Shown here piece by piece: positions 28,137-36,259 of a stretch of 64,000 nucleotides of DNA. Each line of letters starts with the position of its first letter. Position 1 is the stretch's first letter. The notes beneath the pieces were generated by a model. That model was not told the DNA's origin, did no database searches, and saw only the letters and a program-made list of their open reading frames with translations. This stretch comes from SbD1 sp039679945 (GTDB lineage: Bacteria > Desulfobacterota > Syntrophobacteria > Syntrophobacterales > Syntrophobacteraceae): NCBI GenBank assembly GCA_039679945.1, contig JBDKTY010000068.1, positions 6,017-70,016 of the forward strand. The letters run 5' to 3'. The position numbers were made by a program, and so were the translations under genes.

Positions 28137-28439
28137 TTGACTAATTCAAAAAAAATCGCCTACATAGGTTTCTTGCTTGCCTGCTTGGGCGCTCTTATGT
28201 TTTTGAGCGGATGAGCAAGTGCGAAGGGTCCCGCAATGCCGTTGCCGCGGCCAAAGGCGAGGGGGCAGCCTGCACAATACTGCAACCTCAAACTTGAGGT
28301 TTACTGCGGGAACGACGTTCCTTTCCGTTCCCGGGCCTGCCCGTGGGATGCGCGTATAAAGGCAGCCGCCCGGCCTCTCTATTTCACTATGGGGAGGAGA
28401 TCCCGGAATTCTTTGGTATTGGAGCGGCGGGCCCACTGA
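28137..28439 (+). pseudogene. Small lipoprotein reading frame interrupted by UGA at the lipobox
   Basis: AAAAAGGAGGA lies 7 nt before a TTG start. The frame reads MTNSKKIAYIGFLLACLGALMFLSG and then meets TGA at 28212-28214, exactly where the lipidated Cys of a lipobox (LSG-C) should be. The same frame continues ASAKGPAMPLPRPKARGQ for a total of about 100 codons to a stop at 28437. A TGC-to-TGA change would explain this: a lost lipoprotein. The alternatives are a 25-residue membrane peptide that really ends here, or UGA decoding; I see nothing that supports the latter. The 3' end overlaps the convergent isochorismatase gene, so the original end is uncertain. Confidence 0.45.
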
Positions 28440-28933
28440 AAGATCACTATTTCAGTTGAACTGATTACTGCCCCGGCATCCCGGAAGAGTTCCACGGCGG
28501 TCTCCCAATCTTCCTCAAACCTTGATGCCACCGCATTCCTGACCAGATGCAGGCGGTAGCCGTGCCTGATGAGGTCAAGACCTGTTTGCAGCACACAGAC
28601 GTGGGTCTCCATTCCGGTGATCACAACCTGGGAGCGGTTGGTCTTCCGCACTGCTTCCAGAAAACCCTCCTCCAAACACGCACTGAAATGCTCCTTCTGG
28701 AAGATTGCCTCCTCTCTCAGAAGCCCCAACACTTCAGGGATTGTCGCGCCGAGTCCCTTCTTATATTGTTCGGTGGCCAACACGGGGATATTCAAAATCC
28801 TGGCGGCCTTGATGAGTTGGCGTATCCTGGCGGCGGTCTCTTTCCAGCGGTCAACCACCTTGAGCATAGCTTCCTGCATATCGACCACCAGGAGCAGGCT
28901 ATCCTCACGCTCAACCACGAATTTGTGACGCAT
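28379..28933 (-). CDS. Isochorismatase-family cysteine hydrolase
   Basis: A 184-residue single-domain hydrolase. The catalytic triad positions of the family are visible: Asp in LLLVVDMQEAML, Lys in AIFQKEHFSAC, and Cys in VITGMETHVCVLQTGLDL, where the preceding cis-peptide region is also typical. Members cleave amide or vinyl-ether bonds (nicotinamide, carbamoyl and similar substrates); YcaC-like proteins of this size have unknown substrates. I chose the ATG at 28933 because AGGGG precedes it by 7 nt; ATGs 6 and 36 nt further upstream are possible. It stands alone on the minus strand. Confidence 0.92.
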   Translation of the reverse strand: MRHKFVVEREDSLLLVVDMQEAMLKVVDRWKETAARIRQLIKAARILNIPVLATEQYKKGLGATIPEVLGLLREEAIFQKEHFSACLEEGFLEAVRKTNRSQVVITGMETHVCVLQTGLDLIRHGYRLHLVRNAVASRFEEDWETAVELFRDAGAVISSTEIVIFQWARRSNTKEFRDLLPIVK

Positions 28934-29638
28934 GGCCATTCCCCTGTCATCTGCATGAACGTGAATCATAATGAGTCGACTGACTATCCCCCGCTTCGGT
29001 GCGGTTAATCTACGTCATGCGATAATCAGGCACAAGTGCTCAAGGAATAGAAAAATCAATGGCATATGATGAGCGCGAGGGATGGTGAGTATGATCCACC
29101 AGAATTCAGCTCATATCTTTTGATCATGGGTTTTTCAATACAAGACCCATGAGGGATATGGGCCAATTATACTTAAGGACAGCAAGAAACGAGTAATTGA
29201 CCACGGAGATTTAGATGTACAGTTTGGTAAAATGATAATTACCTCCACTGCTGTCCGGTAAATTTCCGAAAGGGTTCAGATTGGACGGTCTAGTAGCCAG
29301 TTATGAATTCCATTGGCCTGCAAACCCGCACTGCGATAAGGTCATCCACCAATTGGGAATATCGAGGATTAGAAGGGGTCAAACAGCGCCGCTCGAGAAT
29401 GACCCGTTTCATGCTCGATACCTCGGGTCGAACGGGGGTGAGTCCCTCGGGAAAATGCCCACCACAAGGGGGGCTGCTAGTCCGCGCTTGTTCCTATAAC
29501 TTGCATTGAACCAACACCCTTTCGTCCCAAGCGGGGTCTGCCTTGCTCTCAATAAACAGCTTTTGGATAAAACCCGCGGGGATAAGGGGCTGGCCCCCCG
29601 TCCCCGCAATATGACGCATCAGTGCTTCAATACTTATA
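28934..29638. other. Gene-poor intergenic region
   Basis: About 0.7 kb without a supported gene. A perfect 8-bp hairpin (TCATGGGT at 29124-29131, ACCCATGA at 29145-29152, 13-nt loop) lies about 190 nt upstream of the isochorismatase start; it could be an operator or a decayed terminator. Short open frames in 29280-29640 have no ribosome sites. Confidence 0.5.
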
Positions 29639-30088
29639 CTAATTATTATCTACATAGTTGCTGCTTCTCTGCCTGTAGTACTCCCGTTCCGTTTCCTGGT
29701 ATTGGGAACGGTATTGATAGGAATTGGGATAGTAGTATGTGGTGGTGCGCCTTTCAACTACAACGGGCTCTCCATAAACGACCGCGGGAGGCGGCCGCCG
29801 GACCACCACCACGGGGGCCGACTGCTCGACTATAACCTGCGGAGGGGGCACGGGCCGCTCCATCACTACGCGTGGCGGGGGCGGGCAGGGCGCCCGTTCG
29901 ACCACCACCGGTGACTCATATACCGCCACGGGCGGCGGTACGGGCTCGCTCCCAATCGGGAGATCGACCCCAAAACCAAAACGAACACCTCCGGCCTGCG
30001 CGTCCGGCGCCATGATGCACACAGCAAAGCCGGGAATGGCAAACAAAGCGAAAGCGCAAAGGTATTTAGAAAACTTACGGTTTTTCAT
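29639..30088 (-). CDS. Exported Pro/Val/Tyr-rich low-complexity protein
   Basis: A 149-residue protein with a signal peptide (MKNRKFSKYLCAFALFAIPGF to an AQA-GG cleavage site at about residue 32). The mature part begins GGVRFGFGVDLPIG, then becomes repetitive: VVVERAPCPPPP, MERPVPPPQVIVEQ, VVVRRPPPAVVYGEPVVVERR, ending in a Tyr/Gln/Arg-rich tail (TTTYYYPNSYQYRSQYQ). The periodic V-V-x-R/E-P-P-P units suggest an extended cell-envelope protein. AAAAGGAG lies 7 nt before the ATG at 30088; a longer frame upstream is less likely. No function can be assigned. Similar short proteins in related bacteria are annotated only as hypothetical. Confidence 0.75.
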   Translation of the reverse strand: MKNRKFSKYLCAFALFAIPGFAVCIMAPDAQAGGVRFGFGVDLPIGSEPVPPPVAVYESPVVVERAPCPPPPRVVMERPVPPPQVIVEQSAPVVVVRRPPPAVVYGEPVVVERRTTTYYYPNSYQYRSQYQETEREYYRQRSSNYVDNN

Positions 30089-30595
30089 GAGCGGGCTCCT
30101 TTTGATAGTGGCCATCATTGATTTTGTCCTCCTTGTACAGAGTCTCTTCACGATCTAAAGCAACTCCGCCGGGGGGGTAAGCAAAGCACATGCCACCCGT
30201 TCGCCTTGTCCCGCCCCGGGCCGTCCTGCTCGCTCGTAACCTGCTCATTGTTGTTTGGCGGGATTGGGGAGACACTATTGGGAGCCTCCTCGGGTATCGG
30301 AGTGTCATCGGAATCGCACCCGGACGCTAAAATGCCGATAGATCGAGAACATGCCGCTCCGGTGCCAAAGGGCGAGTGCACGGGCGCCCGCGCCCGTTCA
30401 AACTTCGGTATTCCAGCACCCAGGAGCGTGAAAATGAGAATTCCCTTTGAATCGGACTAATTCCGTAACTGCCTTCGTTGGCGAGTATGGTATAAACAGT
30501 CATCCGCTGATCCAAACCGATAACCGTGGCCACGCCGATTATTATGTCAATAGCCGGCATAGCGCTGAACCCTGCCCTTCTAGGAGAGCACAGCA
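30089..30595. other. Divergent intergenic region
   Basis: About 0.5 kb between the Pro-rich exported protein (leftward) and the second AI-2E protein (rightward). No gene is supported. On the minus strand at 30345-30363 there is TGGCAC-N5-CGGCA, which has the GG-N10-GC spacing of sigma-54 promoters but a poor -12 half, so I do not call it. Confidence 0.5.
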
Positions 30596-31585
30596 ATGGT
30601 GACTCCCGCGCATGTCAGCTATCTTCTCGCTGCTCTTGGCACACTTTTCGTGCTCCATTTCCATTTGCTGGCTTCAGCCTTTGCTGGTCTTGCCGTTCAT
30701 GTTCTGACCGTGAAACTTGCCGGGCGGCTCCCGAAGAATTGGAGCGGCGGAGCACACGCGGCCGCATTGGGTGCTATCGCCCTTGGCGTCATCGTGGGTC
30801 TGTTCGGTGTTGGGTTCGGCGTGTGGTTCTCCCTGCGCGGCAACCATGGCATGGCCGCTTTGCTTTCAACCGTGGTGGAAACACTGGAGAAGCTGAAACG
30901 CACCTTGCCCACGGGTATGTCATCCTTTTTGCCCGATACGGTGGAGGGTTTAAAGGAACAGATCACAAGACTGCTGCACGAGCACGGTCGCCAGATCTCG
31001 ACCGCCGGAATGGCGGGATTCAAAACGTTCGCTCATGTCCTTCTCGGCATGATCATAGGTGGTATGACGGCGTTGCACCGCTTCTCGGGTGTCGATAGCT
31101 GGCCGCCTTTTGCCGCCGAACTGCATGCAAGGGCAAAGGCGCTGGCGGAAGCCTTCGACAAGGTGGTCTTCGCTCAGGTGAAAATCTCCGCCCTCAATAC
31201 GGTTCTTACGATATTCTACCTGTGGATCGCGCTGCCGGTTTTTGGGGTTCATCTTCCGATGGTGCAGATCCTCGTCCCGTTCACGTTCGTTGCCGGCCTC
31301 ATTCCCGTGCTGGGAAACCTCATCTCCAATACCTTGATCGTGCTGGTGAGTCTCAGTGTGTCCCCGGCCGTCGCGGTGGCATCGTTCGTCTTTCTCATCG
31401 CAATCCACAAGCTGGAGTATTTCACCAACGCGCGCATCATCGGCGGAGAGGTGGATGCCAGAGCTTGGGAGCTGCTGTGTGCAATGCTTGCGATGGAGGC
31501 GGTATTTGGTGTGGCCGGTCTGGTCTCGGCGCCGGTGGCATACGCCTGGATCAAGTCAGAGCTGAAGGCGAAGGAGATGATCTGA
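30596..31585 (+). CDS. AI-2E family membrane protein (divergent paralogue)
   Basis: A 329-residue membrane protein. Paired N-terminal hydrophobic segments (YLLAALGTLFVLHFHLLASAFAGLAV), a third at about 60-80 (AALGAIALGVIVGLFGVGFGVWF), an amphipathic stretch of about 70 residues, and four or five C-terminal segments (LVPFTFVAGLIPVLGNLISN, LLCAMLAMEAVFGVAGLVSAPVAY) give the AI-2E/PerM topology. The phrase GLIPVLGN corresponds to the family's conserved P-x-x-G region. GGAGAG lies 7 nt before the ATG. Substrate unknown. It is clearly different from the protein at 23862, so it is not a recent duplicate. Confidence 0.85.
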   Translation: MVTPAHVSYLLAALGTLFVLHFHLLASAFAGLAVHVLTVKLAGRLPKNWSGGAHAAALGAIALGVIVGLFGVGFGVWFSLRGNHGMAALLSTVVETLEKLKRTLPTGMSSFLPDTVEGLKEQITRLLHEHGRQISTAGMAGFKTFAHVLLGMIIGGMTALHRFSGVDSWPPFAAELHARAKALAEAFDKVVFAQVKISALNTVLTIFYLWIALPVFGVHLPMVQILVPFTFVAGLIPVLGNLISNTLIVLVSLSVSPAVAVASFVFLIAIHKLEYFTNARIIGGEVDARAWELLCAMLAMEAVFGVAGLVSAPVAYAWIKSELKAKEMI

Positions 31586-32204
31586 TACGACTCACCGCTC
31601 GGAAAGCTACTGCTCCCGCCCGTTCGTGTCGAAGGAATGCCGGGGACGCTCTGCATGCCTCCCTGGAGGGGAAGACCGTGCTTCTCAAGGAGGTCCACCA
31701 CCGGGTCAAGAACAATCTCCAGATTGTTTCCATTCTTCTGGTCTTCAGGCCAGTCACTCGCGGAGACCGCTGGTCACGTATCTCAAATTCAGGAGCCGCG
31801 AACGATCGCTTTTTCTTCAACGCCAAATGTGAGATGGAGGCTGGCCTCCGTTTGGCTTTGGCGCCGCTGTAACCTTTTTTTAACTCATGCCGTGGATTAT
31901 TCCCTTCAGATGTATACCTGTACCGAATCGAGAATGTAAGTTGAGCTTCCACTTCGACCGGGATCGAGACCCTTCGGGCCCGCGGTGAAATGCCATATGA
32001 TGCGTTCAAAGCGCTACTTCCCAAGTTCCCCCTGCTCTTCACGCTCTTAAAGACTGTTTCTTCCATGCCTTCTTGAACGCAACCCGGCATCGCGGGGAGA
32101 TTCGCGTGCCGGGTTATCCCGGAAGGGAGCGGTTTCCCTCTGGGAAGTCAGACTGACCGCGGCACGCCGTGCGTGGTTCGGCACTTGTCATTTAGCGGTA
32201 TTTC
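31586..32204. other. Intergenic region with a kinase-gene fragment and a repeat
   Basis: About 0.6 kb. Apart from the histidine-kinase fragment listed separately, it holds an exact CTTGAACGCAAC at 32072-32083 and a related inverted GCGTTCAA at 32000-32007, giving a loose inverted pair. No intact gene is seen. Confidence 0.5.
31655..31835 (+). pseudogene. Fragment of a HisKA_2/HWE-type histidine kinase
   Basis: One frame reads SLEGKTVLLKEVHHRVKNNL, the phospho-acceptor box of HisKA_2-type kinases (EVHHRVKNNLQIVSILL). Immediately after, a different frame continues with GLQASHSRRPLVTYLKFRSRERS, which fits the next part of that domain (LLxLQS....DP....L..SR.RI.S). The ATPase domain is absent. 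So this is a frameshifted remnant of about 60 codons from a larger kinase gene, left downstream of the AI-2E gene. Confidence 0.6.
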
Positions 32205-32498
32205 GTGAGGTTTTCCTTGGAAGTCATCGTTCAACTGAGACTGGACATCGCAGTCGGACTGCAAAAGAGGTTGCCGGCCGAATTGCTTCCCGGTGCAACA
32301 CGGGAGCTGTTGGCGGTGGCAACTGAATTTGGGGTGAATATAGAGCCGGTCCACCCTGGTTCGACCGATCCCCTGCTGGTTCCCTATTTTCGTCTGGACG
32401 CAACAAGCCGGGAGACCGCCCAAAGCCTTGTTGAACGGTTCCTGAAGGTGGAAGGCGTTATCGGAGCCTACATCAAGCCGCCCGACGAACTGCCTTAG
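32205..32498 (+). CDS. Small protein homologous to the propeptide region of the adjacent subtilase
   Basis: A protein of 93-97 residues without signal peptide. Its sequence tracks the N-terminal domain of the subtilase encoded 190 nt downstream: both have a V(V/I)..R...G start, a LLP/L-x-x-x-x-ELL.. helix, a YFRLDAT/YYRVEAS strand, and the closing phrase EGVIGAYIKPPDELP versus DAVEAAYIKPPTEPA. Subtilase propeptides of this kind (inhibitor I9-like) fold the protease and inhibit it. A free copy could act in trans as an inhibitor or chaperone. Start: GTG at 32205, or TTG at 32217 with GAGG 6 nt upstream; the TTG has the better site. The comparison is by eye. Confidence 0.65.
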   Translation: MRFSLEVIVQLRLDIAVGLQKRLPAELLPGATRELLAVATEFGVNIEPVHPGSTDPLLVPYFRLDATSRETAQSLVERFLKVEGVIGAYIKPPDELP

Positions 32499-32686
32499 TA
32501 CCGCGGGCTCTCAGGTAAGGCTCACGTTGTTCTCTGATATTTATCCACCAGGCAAGACGGGTTGGGTTTCGCTTCGTCCACCCGGAATGTTGGCATCAAC
32601 AACGTCCCGCAATGTGTCGGGACGGGAGGGTTCTAGGCTGAATCTTACGACAGGGGAGTGCATCTTGCGCAAAAAGGAGATAAGCC

Positions 32687-34585
32687 ATGCCGACAGAGCG
32701 TAAACCAAGAAAAGCCGGTGACCCACCGGAAAGGCCGATGTATCCGCGCGAACTGGTGATGGTCGTTCGGCCGGGAGCCGGCCTGAGGGCAACCAGGGAA
32801 GGCATGGCGAGCGCCACGGCCACCGATGCCGATTCCCTGACCCAGTTGTTGAAGGCGAACAGCGCCCGGCTGCAGCCGCTGTTCGGTTTGAGCGAAGAAC
32901 GGCTGCGCCATGTTTCGGCGACCGTTGCGGTAGCTGCGCCCATGCCGGATTTATCGGTATATTACCGGGTGGAAGCCAGTGACGAACGTCTGGACGATCT
33001 GGCGGCGAGCCTCGCGAAGCAGGATGCTGTCGAGGCGGCCTACATAAAACCGCCCACGGAGCCGGCCCAGGGGCTGAACGACATGCTGCCCCTGGCTCAT
33101 GATGCACCACCGGCCACGCTCGATTTCACCGCGCGTCAGCTTTATCTGGACCCAGCCCCGGGCGGGATCGACGCGCGTTATGCCTGGATGCGCGCCGGCG
33201 GCCGCGGCGCAAATGTACGCATAATTGATGTCGAAGGCGCCTGGCGTTTTTCTCACGAGGACCTGTTGCTGAACCAGGGCGGAGTGATCGGCGGCACGCA
33301 ATCCACGGACTCAGCCTGGCGCAATCACGGCACGGCGGTCGTGGGGGTGTTCGGTGGGGATGCAAACGGATTCGGGATCACCGGCATTTGTCCCGACGCC
33401 AATGTCCGTGCCGTGTCGATTTTCAATATGGGCTCATCGGCTGCCATCCGTCTGGCCGCGGATGCCTTGGGGCCGGGTGACATCATCCTGATCGAACTGC
33501 ACCGGCCGGGGCCCCGGTTCAATTTCCAGGGGAGGACGGACCAGCGCGGATACATCGCGGTCGAGTGGTGGCAGGATGATTTCGATGCGATCCGCTATGC
33601 AATCAGTCGTGGCGTGATCGTCGTTGAAGCGGGAGGCAACGGCGCGGAGAATCTGGATGATCCGATCTATTCCACAAGACCGTCGGGCTTCCCCCCTTCC
33701 TGGACCAACCCCTTCAACCGGGCCAATTGTGATTCGGGCGCGATTGTTGTCGGCGCCGGGGCGCCACCGCCGGGCACGCATGGCCAGAATCACGGGGCCG
33801 ACCGGTCGCGGCTCGACTTTTCCAACTGGGGGGCGCTCATCGACGCCCAGGGATGGGGACGCGAAGTGACGACCACGGCTTATGGAGATCTGCAGGGTGG
33901 GAACAACGAGGACCTGTGGTACACGGACAGTTTTAGCGGAACCTCGAGTGCGTCCCCGATCATCGTCGGGGCGCTGGGCTGCTTGCAGGGCGTGCTGAAG
34001 GCAGCTTCCAAGACTCCGCTCACACCGGCCGCCGCGCGCAATATCTTGCGCTCAACCGGTTCTCCACAGCAGGATGAGCCTACCCGGCCCGCGACCCAGC
34101 GGATTGGAAATCGACCGAATCTGCGGCAGGCGATTGCATCACTTCTGCCCAAGCTGCTGAAGGAAAAGGAGCTGAAAGAAAAGGAGATAAAGGAAAAAGA
34201 CAGCAAAGACGTGAAGGACATGAAAGAGCGGACCAAGGAAAGGAAAGAATTCAAGGAGATTAAGGAAAAAGACATCAAGGAGTTCAAGGATCGCAAAGAC
34301 GTCAGGGAACATGTCAAGGTCGTCGAGATTACCCCGGAAGCAGCACCGGCCGCCATGTCCCTGGAGCAGCGGTTGATACGCGTGGAGCAGGCTGTCGCCG
34401 AGCTGTCCCACTTTATCGGCCCTGCCTTGAGGCCCGAGTTGGGGACCTCTCCGCTTTCACGGGAGGCCGATCAGGCAGAAAGCGAATCGGAGCTTATCGC
34501 GCTCAGCGAGGAACTCGCCAAACAGGCCGCGGACTCAAAGCAACTCAAAGACAACAAAGACATCGAAAAGGTCCGGGAGGTCTGA
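32687..34585 (+). CDS. Subtilisin-like serine protease (S8) with Lys/Glu-rich C-terminal tail
   Basis: 632 residues, no signal peptide. Residues about 20-125 form a propeptide-like domain ending YIKPPTEPA. The S8 catalytic domain (about 145-480) has Asp in VRIIDVEGAW, His in WRNHGTAVVGVF, the oxyanion Asn region VVEAGGNGAEN, and Ser in SFSGTSSASPIIVGA, so the triad appears complete. From about 488 to 545 comes a strikingly charged stretch of KEK, KEKE, KDVKD and KERKEF units, then a helical segment (EQRLIRVEQAVAEL) and a second short charged end (KQLKDNKDIEK). AAGGAG lies 7 nt before the ATG. Two genes for a pre-ATP-grasp-like protein and an ATP-grasp ligase follow within 10 nt and by overlap, so the three form one operon. 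Confidence 0.92.
   Translation: MPTERKPRKAGDPPERPMYPRELVMVVRPGAGLRATREGMASATATDADSLTQLLKANSARLQPLFGLSEERLRHVSATVAVAAPMPDLSVYYRVEASDERLDDLAASLAKQDAVEAAYIKPPTEPAQGLNDMLPLAHDAPPATLDFTARQLYLDPAPGGIDARYAWMRAGGRGANVRIIDVEGAWRFSHEDLLLNQGGVIGGTQSTDSAWRNHGTAVVGVFGGDANGFGITGICPDANVRAVSIFNMGSSAAIRLAADALGPGDIILIELHRPGPRFNFQGRTDQRGYIAVEWWQDDFDAIRYAISRGVIVVEAGGNGAENLDDPIYSTRPSGFPPSWTNPFNRANCDSGAIVVGAGAPPPGTHGQNHGADRSRLDFSNWGALIDAQGWGREVTTTAYGDLQGGNNEDLWYTDSFSGTSSASPIIVGALGCLQGVLKAASKTPLTPAAARNILRSTGSPQQDEPTRPATQRIGNRPNLRQAIASLLPKLLKEKELKEKEIKEKDSKDVKDMKERTKERKEFKEIKEKDIKEFKDRKDVREHVKVVEITPEAAPAAMSLEQRLIRVEQAVAELSHFIGPALRPELGTSPLSREADQAESESELIALSEELAKQAADSKQLKDNKDIEKVREV
34145..34335 (+). repeat. Lys/Glu/Asp-rich coding repeat in the subtilase tail
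   Basis: This purine-rich coding stretch (AAGGA and AAAGA units) encodes about 60 residues of irregular 3-7-residue units such as LKEKE, IKEKD, VKDMKE, FKEIKEKD. It is unlike the rest of the gene and is probably extended or a single charged helix. Units vary, so it is an old expansion rather than a recent slippage. Confidence 0.75.
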
Positions 34586-34595
34586 CTCTAAACAA

Positions 34596-35342
34596 ATGTG
34601 GCTGATACTCTGTTCCGCCAAAGACCTGCCTGCCTTGTGGGCGTATCGTGGTTTGACTGCTCGCGGGCTTTCGCCGGTAGAACTCGTTACCGCTGAGTCA
34701 CTGGCGTTCGCCCTTAAATGGGAACATCGCCTGAACTCTCACGGCGTGGAAACGAGGATCACCCTTGCGGACGGCCGTGTGATCGAAAGCCGCCGGATCA
34801 AAGGAACCATCAATCGCCTGACCTATATACCGGTCGGGCATCTGGGGGCATTTCAGGAAGCCGACAGGGCCTATGCGGAGCAGGAGCTTTTCGCTCTGTT
34901 TGCCAGTTGGCTATTCGGGCTGCCTGGTCCCATGCTCAATCCCCCGACCCCGCAAGGCTTGTGCGGCGCGCCGCGAACCCGGTCGGAGTGGGTGTGGCTT
35001 GCCGCGCGGGCAGGTCTTCCCTGTCCTCTCTATAGACAAGGTGCCCCCGCGTTTTCAACTGCCCCCCGCAAAGGGTTGATCCCCGAGCCACGAAGGCTCG
35101 AAACCGTGATCGTGGTCAATAACCGGACGACAGGCGCAAAAGTACCGCCCGCGATCAGCCATGGCTGTATCAACCTGAGCAAACTGGCCGGCGTTTCGAT
35201 CCTAGGTGTCGATTTGTCGGTCGATGCCGAAGGCGGCTGTTCCTTTGCGGATGCGACACCCGCACCGGACCTGAGAGCAGGCGGCGAAGCACTGATCGAT
35301 GCACTCGAAGAGGCGCTTCAGACTAATGGAGATCCCTCATGA
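34596..35342 (+). CDS. Uncharacterised protein resembling a pre-ATP-grasp domain without the catalytic part
   Basis: A 248-residue protein. By eye its first 150 residues parallel the N-terminal domain of the next gene's ATP-grasp enzyme: a Rossmann-like first strand (MWLILCSAKDLPALW), then ITLADGRVIESRRIKGTINRL against LLKIDGSEYRLEDFTGVYARL, and a helix ending PMLNPPTPQGLCGAPRTRSEWVWLA against ARVVNRVAPMSTNASKPYQ. No ATP-grasp motifs follow; the C-terminal 90 residues (ETVIVVNNRTTG, HGCINLSKLAGVSILGVDL) are different and contain no known signature. It starts 10 nt after the subtilase gene and overlaps the ATP-grasp gene by 4 nt. A substrate-binding or regulatory partner of the ligase is a reasonable guess. 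Confidence 0.75.
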   Translation: MWLILCSAKDLPALWAYRGLTARGLSPVELVTAESLAFALKWEHRLNSHGVETRITLADGRVIESRRIKGTINRLTYIPVGHLGAFQEADRAYAEQELFALFASWLFGLPGPMLNPPTPQGLCGAPRTRSEWVWLAARAGLPCPLYRQGAPAFSTAPRKGLIPEPRRLETVIVVNNRTTGAKVPPAISHGCINLSKLAGVSILGVDLSVDAEGGCSFADATPAPDLRAGGEALIDALEEALQTNGDPS

Positions 35343-36259
35343 TTCTTATATGCGGTATCCCGTCTGAATCGCCTCTGGCCATGGTGCATGAGCAACTCGT
35401 TGCACTTGGCGTTCCGGTGGTATTATTCAATCAGCGCAATTTCAGCCGCATGGATTTCTCGTTTGAACTCCGCGGAACCACGGTAAGCGGCCTGCTCAAG
35501 ATCGACGGGTCAGAGTACAGGCTGGAAGACTTCACCGGCGTTTACGCCCGTCTCATGGATGAGCGCTTGCTGCCGGAGTTTAAGTCAGAGGCGGAATGGT
35601 CGCCTCTTCGATCTCAATGCCACGGGCTTCATAATGCCTTGATCCAGTGGTGCGAGATTGCCCCCGCTCGCGTTGTGAACCGTGTGGCGCCCATGAGCAC
35701 GAATGCGTCGAAACCGTACCAGGCCCAATTGATCTCAAGGCAGGGCTTCGCAGTCCCTGATACGTTGATCACGAATGATCCCGAGCTGGTCCGGGAATTC
35801 CAGCGGGATCGGCCCGTCATTTATAAGTCGATCAGCAGCGTCCGGTCTATTGTCCAGGCTCTTCGGGCAGAGGACCTGGCGAGGCTCGACCGGATTCGGT
35901 GGTGCCCCACCCAGTTCCAGGAACTGATCCAGGGAACCAATGTCCGCGTGCACGTGGTCGGCGCCGAGTGCTTCGCGACCGCGATAACGTCCGAAACGAC
36001 TGATTATCGCTACGCCTACAAGACAGGCAAGCATACCGAGCTTCGTGAGGTGGACCTGGACGGCGGATTGGCCGAGAAGTGCGTTCATTTGGCACGGGCA
36101 CTGAACTTGCCGTTCGCGGGCATCGACCTCATTATCACTCCGGATGAGCAGGCATACTGCCTGGAGGTCAATCCAAGCCCCGGCTTCAGTTATTATGAAA
36201 GGCATACCGGACAGCCTGTCGCCCGGGCTCTGGCGCGTTACCTGGCAGGCATGGCTTAA
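35339..36259 (+). CDS. ATP-grasp ligase (RimK / graspetide-ligase-like)
   Basis: 306 residues. A pre-ATP-grasp N-terminal domain (MILICGIPSESPLAMV, GVYARLMDERLL) precedes an ATP-grasp fold with the ATP-binding Lys in PVIYKSISSVRS, the adenine-loop region FQELIQGTNVRVHVVG, GIDLIITPDEQAYCLEVNPSPGF with the Mg-binding Glu and Asn, and a closing YYERHTG. The order and length match ligases that form amide or ester bonds on peptides (RimK, MvdC/MvdD). The ATG overlaps the previous stop (ATGA). Placed after a subtilase and a pre-ATP-grasp paralogue, it probably modifies a peptide or a protein tail. Its 3' end overlaps the convergent kinase gene by 4 nt. Confidence 0.9.
   Translation: MILICGIPSESPLAMVHEQLVALGVPVVLFNQRNFSRMDFSFELRGTTVSGLLKIDGSEYRLEDFTGVYARLMDERLLPEFKSEAEWSPLRSQCHGLHNALIQWCEIAPARVVNRVAPMSTNASKPYQAQLISRQGFAVPDTLITNDPELVREFQRDRPVIYKSISSVRSIVQALRAEDLARLDRIRWCPTQFQELIQGTNVRVHVVGAECFATAITSETTDYRYAYKTGKHTELREVDLDGGLAEKCVHLARALNLPFAGIDLIITPDEQAYCLEVNPSPGFSYYERHTGQPVARALARYLAGMA

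Noticed and set aside
28212..28214. UGA as a selenocysteine codon
   Set aside because: No conserved selenoprotein family context; a Cys-to-stop mutation explains it more simply. Kept only as a check in the findings.
30345..30363. Minus-strand TGGCAC-N5-CGGCA with sigma-54 spacing upstream of the Pro-rich exported protein
   Set aside because: The -12 half is poor and the distance to the gene is over 250 nt.
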